A stretch of DNA of 8,803 bases from Verrucomicrobiia bacterium (lineage in GTDB: Bacteria; Verrucomicrobiota; Verrucomicrobiia; JABWAM01), in contig JABWAM010000089.1 in NCBI GenBank assembly GCA_013360985.1, positions 1-8,803 on the forward strand, read 5' to 3'. This document shows positions 1-5,135 of the stretch, piece after piece. The notes beneath the pieces were generated by a model. The model searched no databases. It was not told the origin of the DNA and was given only the letters and a program-made list of their open reading frames with translations. The translations under genes were made by a program, and so were the position numbers. Every line of letters begins with the position of its first letter. The first letter of the stretch is position 1.

Positions 1-395
1 CGTAAGGCATGGGGGGAGTCCATCCTCGGCCGAGGAACATGCGACGCCCTCGCAACATTCTGGACTCAAACCGCGGCCGCGGCGCCGCCGCCGGCGGCGG
101 CCTCCCTCGCTTCGCGACCGAGCGGATTTTCCTCAAGCATGGAGGATGGAAAGGGAGGGCGAGGCCGCCGGCCGAGCCGTCATGCCCTTCTTGCGGGAAG
201 TCTGGAATCCCGACGCGACCCATCCCTCCGGTTTTCGATGGATGATGATGAAGGAAACTCTCTGAAAATGGAGCTTGTCCGTGGATTTGGGCGGCGCCTC
301 GCCCCTCCGTCTCTCGATCACTCATGGATCATAAGGAGAGCCCCGCCGAAAATGGGGTTCCGCGGATTGGGATGAAGCGGCGACGCCTGGGGAGG
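1..395. other. Left flank without a supported gene, rich in inverted repeats
   Basis: This stretch lies downstream of the minus-strand symporter. Two plus-strand frames are open from the left edge (stops at 263-265 and 373-375) and a short minus-strand frame spans 133-321. Their products are Arg/Pro/Gly-rich and show no family I recognise, so I do not call a gene. A gene ending here from outside the window cannot be excluded. Visible structure: the perfect palindromes CCGCGGCCGCGG (71-82) and GCCGCCGCCGGCGGCGGC (84-101); the inverted pair GGCGGCCTC (96-104) / GAGGCCGCC (161-169); the hairpin TCCTC-7 nt-GAGGA (130-146); and CTCTC (311-315) / GAGAG (336-340). None has the T-tract of an intrinsic terminator on the minus strand, so the end of the symporter transcript is not defined by sequence. 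Confidence 0.5.
84..169. repeat. Nested GC-rich inverted repeats
   Basis: Positions 84-101 form a perfect 18-bp palindrome. Positions 96-104 are the exact reverse complement of 161-169, giving a 9-bp stem around a 56-nt loop that contains a smaller hairpin (130-146). The right arm continues as GGCGAGGCCGCCGGCCGAGCC (157-177 region), which resembles short GC-rich elements I recall as dispersed in verrucomicrobial genomes. That resemblance is unverified memory. It may act as a processing or termination structure for the minus operon, or be a repeat remnant. Confidence 0.45.
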
Positions 396-2015
396 TCACG
401 TCGCAAGGCGTTCCCGGCGGGCGCGCGCGTCGGCGATCCGGTCGGCAGGGGTGCGAAAGAGGAGAGCCACGGCGAGGGTGGTCAGCGTACCGAACATGAT
501 CCGCCAAGGAAACTCGATGGCGGGGAGCCAATCCGGACGGCCGGGGCGGTTGAAGCCCGCGAGGGCGAGGAGGTCGCCAGGCAGGTCGGTGAGGAGCGCC
601 ACGACCGCGAACCCGCAGGCCATGGCGAAGAGGTTGCCGCGTTCGCTGCCGCGGGAGCGCGTGAGCATGCCGACGAGAAAAATTCCGAGGAGCGAGCCGT
701 AGGTGTATCCGAAGATCCCGAGCACGATCGGGATGATGCGCGAGCCCGGGATGATGATCACGGCCCACGCGGTGGCGACGCCGATGAGGATCAGGAGCGC
801 CGCGAAACCCGCGGTGCTCCAGCGCACGGCGCGCACGGCGCGCGCGTCGTCGGCATCGGGGCGGAGGAAGGGGAGATACCAATCCTTGACGAAGCTTGTG
901 GCGAGCGCGTTGAGCGCGGTGCTCAGCGAGCCCATCGCCGTGGCGAGAATTCCCGCGACGAGGAGGCCGCGCGCGCCGGAGGGAATTTCGTGGAGGATGA
1001 ACCAGGCGAAGACGTGCGGGTTTTTGGCGGGGAGACGCGGGTCGGGGTTGGTCTGGTAAAACACCCAGAGGAGGATTCCGATGAGGAGGAAGGCGAACAC
1101 GATCGGGAGGTCGGCGAGTCCGGAGAGGATCAGGGCGAGGCGGCTGCGTCGGTGGTTTTTCGCCGTGAGCATGCGCTGCACCATGTCCTGGTCAGTGCCG
1201 TGGGTCGCCATCGTGACGAAGGTCGCGCCGAAAACTGCCGTCCAGATCGTGTATTCGCTTTCGAGAACCCCCTTCACGCTCGCCCAAATCCCGCCCAGGT
1301 CCTTTCCGACATCGAGAAACGCCAGATCGACGGGGCGGTCGAGCGCCTGCATCGCACCCTCCCAGCCGCCGGGGATGCGCGAAAGAAGCACGACGATCGA
1401 GGCGCCCATGGCGGCGAGCATCACGCAGGCCTGGATGAGGTCGGTCCAGACGACGGCCTTGATGCCGCCCGCAGCGGTGTAGGCGGTCGTCAGGAGGGTA
1501 ATGGCGATGAGCGCGCCCGCGTAGATGGCGAGCTCCTGGGCGGGCGACGGGCGCGCGCCGGTGGCGGATTCGAAGGCGAGGACGAGGATGACGGCGGCGA
1601 CGTAGAGGCGGGTGCCGCTCGCGAGCGCCCGGGTCGCGAGAAAGACGGCGGATGCAGCGTTGCGGGTGGTCGGGCCGAAGCGAATTTCGAGGTATTCGTA
1701 GATCGAGACGACGCGGAAATCGTAGTATGGCTTGATGAAGATGGAGCCGACGATCACGCGCGCAAGGACGGTTCCGATGGCGAGCTGAGCGTAGGTGAAG
1801 TTGCGGAGCGCATAGCCTTCTCCCGGAGCGCCGAGGAAAGTGGCGGCGCTGATCTCCGCGGCGAGGATCGAGGCGAGCACCGCCCACCACGGGATGCGGC
1901 GGTCGCCGACGGCGAAGCCCTCGAGCGTCCGGTCGCGTCGGCCGAGGCTGAGTCCGATGCCGAGGATGACGCCGACGTAGGCGACGATCACCGCCGCGTC
2001 GAGGAAGAGGGGCAT
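396..2015 (-). CDS. Sodium:solute symporter (SSS/SGLT family)
   Basis: Inner-membrane transporter of the solute:sodium symporter family, expected to import a sugar, sugar acid or similar small organic solute together with Na+. The 539-residue protein is a series of about 13 hydrophobic segments. Family marks are the N-terminal segment with GEGYA (65-69), YEYLEIRFG (106-114) before the next helix, and the typical SSS stretch GGIKAVVWTDLIQ (183-195) leading into a long hydrophobic helix. The length is normal for the family. The ATG start lies 3 nt after the stop of the upstream isomerase-like gene (TAG-CCA-ATG) with no clear Shine-Dalgarno, which suggests translational coupling in one operon. 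Substrate specificity cannot be read from the sequence; the partner enzyme suggests a uronate or related sugar. Family call is secure, substrate is inference. Confidence 0.93.
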   Translation of the reverse strand: MPLFLDAAVIVAYVGVILGIGLSLGRRDRTLEGFAVGDRRIPWWAVLASILAAEISAATFLGAPGEGYALRNFTYAQLAIGTVLARVIVGSIFIKPYYDFRVVSIYEYLEIRFGPTTRNAASAVFLATRALASGTRLYVAAVILVLAFESATGARPSPAQELAIYAGALIAITLLTTAYTAAGGIKAVVWTDLIQACVMLAAMGASIVVLLSRIPGGWEGAMQALDRPVDLAFLDVGKDLGGIWASVKGVLESEYTIWTAVFGATFVTMATHGTDQDMVQRMLTAKNHRRSRLALILSGLADLPIVFAFLLIGILLWVFYQTNPDPRLPAKNPHVFAWFILHEIPSGARGLLVAGILATAMGSLSTALNALATSFVKDWYLPFLRPDADDARAVRAVRWSTAGFAALLILIGVATAWAVIIIPGSRIIPIVLGIFGYTYGSLLGIFLVGMLTRSRGSERGNLFAMACGFAVVALLTDLPGDLLALAGFNRPGRPDWLPAIEFPWRIMFGTLTTLAVALLFRTPADRIADARARRERLAT

Positions 2016-2018
2016 TGG

Positions 2019-3305
2019 CTATTTGAGAAAGCGGCGGAACGCTCCTCCGAAGAGATCCTGCACGTCGCGGCGGATCTCCTCCTCGGTCACCGCCCATCCC
2101 GCGCGGGCGAGGTCGGCGTATTTCTCCGTGAGCACGCGCGAAAGGATGCCGCGGAAGTGTTCCCACTTGTAGAGGAGCTGGTCGAGCACGCGGGCATCGG
2201 AGTGCTGCGGGGTGACGCTCAAGCCGAGGAGCTCGAGGCGTTCGCGCGTGATCTCTTCGATGATGCTGGGGTTGTTGAGGAACCACCAGCAGCCGAAGAC
2301 ATGGAGGTTGGCGAACTTGCGGGCGATGACGCACATCTCATGCTGGTTTTCCCGGGAGAGCATCGTGACGAGGAACTTGTTGTTCGGATACGCGGCGCAG
2401 AGTTGCTCGACGACGCCGGGATCGGCGCGCCCGAGGGAATCGCCGGCGAGGCGGAGGGAGGGGTTCACCAGCTTTTTCACGCCGATCATCATCGCGAACG
2501 GGAGATTGTGCTCCTGGCATTCGGGGAGAACGGCTTCGACGAGGAGATGGTTCCGGATCGCGTCGGGGCCCGCGACCTTCAGATCGGGGAAGGTGAAGCT
2601 TGGCGGCAGAGAGACGGCGAGGTACGTCGCGTTCATCCGCACGATCCATTCGTGGAGGAATCGGCGGGTTTCGTCGAGAGTGCGCCGGCTGCAGTCGAGG
2701 CCGACGTCGAAACCCCATTCGCGGAGGCGGGGGACGGCGGTCTCCCAGCTCATGAGGATCGGGTCGAGGCGGAGCGCGGCTTCGAAACGTTCGTCGCGCT
2801 TTCCTCCGCGCATCCAGATCGGACGCTCGAGGTCGTCGAACGGACTGTTCGTCATGATCACCCGCTCGACGCCCGAGACTTCGAGAACTTTGTCGAGGAA
2901 ACGTTCCCGTTTCCATTTCGAAAAATGTTTGCGGAGCGCCGGAAGATCGCGCTTTTGCGCGTCGAGGCCGAGCGCATGAAGGCAGGTGAGCACGCCGCGG
3001 CAGCTTTCCGAGATCGGCGAATGATCGAGAAAGAGGGTTTGCCAGATGAGGTCGGCCTGTTCCGTCTTGGACATGGCCCAAAAACGATCCGGAGGGAGGC
3101 GATGATGACGGAAGCCTTCGGCGACGAGGTAATGATAGACGAGGAGTTCGTCGATGCCCCAGAGGAGCAGGGCGCCGAAGGCCGGGTCGTAGAGATGGGT
3201 GTGGATATCGTAGATCGGCGTGCGCGCGACGAGGTCGCGCACGGTGGAGGCGATCTTTTCCTCCTTGAGGCCGAGGGTTTTGGGAGCGGAGGCGGGGATG
3301 GGCAT
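2019..3305 (-). CDS. UxaC-family (glucuronate isomerase-like) amidohydrolase
   Basis: Cytoplasmic TIM-barrel metalloenzyme resembling uronate isomerase (UxaC, COG1904), which interconverts glucuronate/fructuronate and galacturonate/tagaturonate. Numbered from the ATG at 3305 (428 aa), it has the amidohydrolase metal motif TPIYDIHTHL with H35 and H37, a TNSPFDDLE stretch like TDDPxDSLE of UxaC, FGCWWF (W340, W341) like the UxaC SGWWF motif, and SDAR (D370, R372) matching the metal-binding Asp and nearby Arg of the TDSR motif. Where E. coli UxaC, as I recall it, has HIGALR, this protein has MIGVKK (M273), so a conserved His is lost. It may therefore act on another sugar acid or catalyse a related reaction. 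The frame stays open upstream to a GTG at 3389, but that start lies in a palindromic repeat and adds a low-quality 28-residue tail, so I prefer ATG 3305. No strong ribosome binding site precedes either. First gene of an operon with the symporter. Confidence 0.85.
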   Translation of the reverse strand: MPIPASAPKTLGLKEEKIASTVRDLVARTPIYDIHTHLYDPAFGALLLWGIDELLVYHYLVAEGFRHHRLPPDRFWAMSKTEQADLIWQTLFLDHSPISESCRGVLTCLHALGLDAQKRDLPALRKHFSKWKRERFLDKVLEVSGVERVIMTNSPFDDLERPIWMRGGKRDERFEAALRLDPILMSWETAVPRLREWGFDVGLDCSRRTLDETRRFLHEWIVRMNATYLAVSLPPSFTFPDLKVAGPDAIRNHLLVEAVLPECQEHNLPFAMMIGVKKLVNPSLRLAGDSLGRADPGVVEQLCAAYPNNKFLVTMLSRENQHEMCVIARKFANLHVFGCWWFLNNPSIIEEITRERLELLGLSVTPQHSDARVLDQLLYKWEHFRGILSRVLTEKYADLARAGWAVTEEEIRRDVQDLFGGAFRRFLK

Positions 3306-3370
3306 GCCCGCAACGTGCCAAAGGACCGCGTCAGATTCAAGCAGGGGAGATCCTTCCGATTTTTGCGGAG

Positions 3371-3387
3371 GCGTGGCGCGTCCACGC
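3371..3387. repeat. Palindromic element GCGTGG-CGCGT-CCACGC
   Basis: A perfect 6-bp inverted repeat around a 5-nt loop. It lies inside the upstream extension of the isomerase-like frame, and the GTG at 3387-3389 overlaps its right arm. The related string GCGTCCACG recurs at 3612-3620, and GGCGT (3611-3615) / ACGCC (3633-3637) form another inverted pair nearby. The pattern looks like a short dispersed GC-rich repeat, which argues that the extra 28 codons are leader rather than protein. Confidence 0.5.
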
Positions 3388-3660
3388 ACGCCCTTCCCGT
3401 CGCGGGATGTGGATTCGACGGTCTCCTGCGGAGGTCAGACGAGACGGGACTCGTGATGCCGTGCGAGAGATCGTTGGATGCGCCGCTCCTGTTGCGGCCC
3501 GCGGACCGGTGGGTCTGAAGAGGATGCGCTCGTGTGGAATCCGCGGCCTTCGACGATTCGGCTCTCCGCGGAGGAGGCGGGCATTGAAACGGCGAGGCGT
3601 CGGTTCGTCAGGCGTCCACGTCGCGGCGGTCCACGCCGCTTTCTTGCGTCCGTTTCGGTG

Positions 3661-3674
3661 GATTGTTTTCAATC
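3661..3674. promoter_or_regulatory. Palindrome GATTG-TTTT-CAATC near the predicted transcription start
   Basis: A perfect 5-bp inverted repeat with a 4-nt spacer. It lies just downstream (minus-strand sense) of the predicted -10 of the isomerase/symporter promoter, about where transcription would start. It could be part of an operator or a small hairpin at the RNA 5' end. Confidence 0.35.
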
Positions 3675-3678
3675 GGCA

Positions 3679-3694
3679 AATTTTAAGTAAAATT
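3679..3694. promoter_or_regulatory. Palindrome AATTTTA-AG-TAAAATT overlapping the -10
   Basis: A perfect 7-bp inverted repeat with a 2-nt spacer. The predicted minus-strand -10 hexamer TAAAAT (3685-3680) lies within its left arm. The position and symmetry fit a repressor operator, possibly for the adjacent GntR/LacI hybrid, although an AT-rich palindrome can also arise by chance. Confidence 0.4.
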
Positions 3695-3709
3695 GTTACC
3701 CTTTTTCAA
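3680..3709 (-). promoter_or_regulatory. Sigma70-like promoter for the isomerase/symporter operon
   Basis: Reading the minus strand, TTGAAA (3709-3704) matches 5 of 6 bases of TTGACA. An 18-nt spacer separates it from TAAAAT (3685-3680), which matches 5 of 6 of TATAAT. Transcription would start near 3673 and give a leader of roughly 370 nt to the ATG at 3305. The hexamers are seen directly; promoter activity is inferred, and sigma70 consensus use in this phylum is assumed. Confidence 0.55.
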
Positions 3710-3713
3710 AGGG
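3699..3713. promoter_or_regulatory. Palindrome CCCTTT-TTC-AAAGGG overlapping the -35
   Basis: A perfect 6-bp inverted repeat with a 3-nt spacer. The predicted minus-strand -35 hexamer (3709-3704) lies inside it. With the palindrome over the -10 it makes a plausible pair of operator half-sites, their centres about 20 bp (two helical turns) apart, on the same DNA face. Confidence 0.45.
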
Positions 3714-3866
3714 ATCATGTCGAAATTTTCTGGACGAAGATGGGGGTGAGAAGGGAGATAGAGAGCGCCACAACTCCGAGATTTTCATGGATTTTAAGGC
3801 GCCTGGGCTCCAATACCCTGGTGTTTTTCGAGGTGAGGAAAAAAGTTCGAAAAATAAGAAATATTG

Positions 3867-3884
3867 TTGCATGCCTTCATGTAA
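3867..3884. promoter_or_regulatory. Imperfect palindrome TTGCATG-CCTT-CATGTAA
   Basis: Arms of 7 bp match at 6 positions around a 4-nt spacer, at the end of the AT-rich island and 66 bp before the regulator start. It could be an autoregulatory operator of the regulator gene. Its two CATG units are each self-complementary, so part of the symmetry is trivial. Confidence 0.3.
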
Positions 3885-3950
3885 TCTGACAGAATACCCG
3901 AGAAACTGCTGGAAGTAGGGGAACATCCGTCTGATATACCAACGCGCGAC

Positions 3951-5102
3951 ATGGATCTTCATTCTCTCCGTCAAAGCGCGCGCGCGGCGAGGCCCCGACT
4001 TCGACCCAGTGAAGCCGTGTGGCTTTACATTGAACGCGAAGCCGCGCGGCATCGGCCCGCCGACGGCAATCGTCTTCCGACGATTCGTCAGGTTGCGGAG
4101 GATCTCGACGTCAGCGTTCGCACCGTGCAGAGCGTTTTCCAGAAGTTGGCGCGGCGAGGAACGATCCGGAGCGAGGTCGGGAAAGGCAGTTTTCTCGTGA
4201 CCTCTTCGGCGCGAAACCGCGATCTGCTTGATATCGCGCTGGGGCTTCACGCCACGTTGGACGTTTTCGACGAGCAGTGGCACCAGCAGATCAGCAACGG
4301 CATTCTGCGCGCGGCGGCGCAGGGACGTCCGCGGATCAAGCTTCTTCCGCTTGCGCATCGGCTGGAGCTTCCTGAGGCTACCGAAGATCTCCTCAACGAA
4401 TGGCGGAGGGTGGATGGATTGATCCTGTTTCCGTTTCCGTCCGGGCGGAAGATTCGCCAGGTGTATGAATCGAACGGCAAGCCGGTCGTGGAGTTGAATC
4501 CTCCCTCCGACGCCGCCACAACGGACTTCGTGGCGCCGGATTACTTCGAGGCCAGCCGGCGCATCGCCCATGCGTGGCGCGAAACGGGGAGAACCCATGT
4601 GGCGCTGATGCTTCACGCGCCCCTGGATCGCTCCAGTTCGAATCGCGCGCGGCTTTCCGGTTTGGTCAACGGACTCGGCGTGAAGATGGGCCGGGAGATC
4701 GCGTTTCAGATGATTCAAGCGGATGCCGCCCGGGAAGAAAGCGGGTATCGGGCGATGGCGCAGTTTCTGGAGAAAAACGGAAAACGCGTGGACGCTGTCT
4801 ACTGCGTCGCCGATCTCCAGGCGCTGGGTGCGCTTCGCGCTCTGAAGGAGCGCGGATGGCGCGTCCCTGAAGACGTAAGCCTCGTGGGCGGAACGGGGAT
4901 GGATCTTTCCGCCACGGGGTGCCCCGGCCTCACGCGCATGCGCCAACCGCTGCGGCAGATCGGCGAAGCGCTCGTTCATCTGTTGCGACGGAGGATTCGG
5001 GAGGAACGCCCGGTGCCGGGCGTCGTTTTGGAGGCGCCCTGGATCGGAGGCGAAACCACGCGGCCGGAAGAGAACGGTATGCTCGGAATCGAAACGCGAT
5101 AA
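3951..5102 (+). CDS. GntR/LacI hybrid transcriptional regulator
   Basis: Cytoplasmic DNA-binding protein of 383 aa that should control this locus in response to a sugar ligand. Residues 20-85 are a GntR-type winged helix, with the recognition segment LPTIRQVAEDLDVSVRTVQ (42-60) and wing EVGKGSFLV (75-83). From about residue 95 to 375 the protein follows the LacI/GalR periplasmic-binding-like sensor fold: a DGLILFPF strand, then near the C-terminus ERGWRVPEDVSLVG and CPGLTRMRQPLRQIGEALVHLL, matching the LacI-family pattern of P-LT-x-x-x-Q plus a helix. GntR HTH joined to a LacI sensor (the AraR-like arrangement) is common in Verrucomicrobiota and Lentisphaerota. No good Shine-Dalgarno precedes ATG 3951. 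It is divergent from the isomerase/symporter operon and 33 bp upstream of the PEP-CTERM gene, so it may be co-transcribed with the latter. Ligand unknown. Confidence 0.93.
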   Translation: MDLHSLRQSARAARPRLRPSEAVWLYIEREAARHRPADGNRLPTIRQVAEDLDVSVRTVQSVFQKLARRGTIRSEVGKGSFLVTSSARNRDLLDIALGLHATLDVFDEQWHQQISNGILRAAAQGRPRIKLLPLAHRLELPEATEDLLNEWRRVDGLILFPFPSGRKIRQVYESNGKPVVELNPPSDAATTDFVAPDYFEASRRIAHAWRETGRTHVALMLHAPLDRSSSNRARLSGLVNGLGVKMGREIAFQMIQADAAREESGYRAMAQFLEKNGKRVDAVYCVADLQALGALRALKERGWRVPEDVSLVGGTGMDLSATGCPGLTRMRQPLRQIGEALVHLLRRRIREERPVPGVVLEAPWIGGETTRPEENGMLGIETR

Positions 5103-5124
5103 AAACGGCGGTCAACTACGCATC

Positions 5125-5130
5125 AGGAAA
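5125..5130 (+). promoter_or_regulatory. Ribosome binding site AGGAAA for the PEP-CTERM gene
   Basis: AGGAAA lies 5 nt before the ATG at 5136 and supports that start over the in-frame ATG at 5208, which is preceded only by a weak GGACGCGGA. It falls in the 33-nt gap after the regulator stop. Confidence 0.55.
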
Positions 5131-5135
5131 CCATC

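Larger units (their letters stand above)
3306..3950. promoter_or_regulatory. Divergent control region and long GC-rich leader
   Basis: This gap separates the minus operon from the plus-strand regulator. The part at 3306-3660 is GC-rich and would be the untranslated leader of the minus operon; small frames in it look random. The part at about 3660-3900 is clearly AT-rich against its surroundings and holds the promoter and palindromes listed separately. I could not identify a convincing -35/-10 pair for the plus-strand regulator. A possible -10 (TATACC, 3935-3940) has no matching -35, and the purine-rich GGAAGTAGGGG (3911-3921) is too far from the ATG at 3951 to be its ribosome binding site. 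Confidence 0.6.

Noticed and set aside
133..321. 62-aa minus-strand frame in the left flank
   Set aside because: It overlaps repeat-like sequence, lacks a ribosome binding site and resembles no family I can name; it could be revisited if homologues exist.
1192..2334. 380-aa and 327-aa minus-strand frames (1192-2334, 2338-3321) overlapping the symporter and isomerase-like genes
   Set aside because: They are Arg/Pro-rich out-of-frame readings of genes whose correct frames show clear family motifs.
2728..2750. ACGGCGGTCTCC string similar to the palindrome at 8229-8240
   Set aside because: It lacks the second arm and encodes a normal part of the isomerase-like protein; probably chance.
324..3518. 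1064-aa plus-strand reading frame
   Set aside because: It overlaps two well-supported minus-strand genes in full and its product is low-quality charged sequence with no recognisable domain.
3407..3889. 160-aa plus-strand frame in the control region
   Set aside because: Its sequence looks random, crosses the promoter and palindromes, and has no ribosome binding site or family motif.
3696..4979. 427-aa minus-strand frame opposite the regulator
   Set aside because: The product has no domain, while the plus frame carries a clear GntR helix-turn-helix and LacI sensor.
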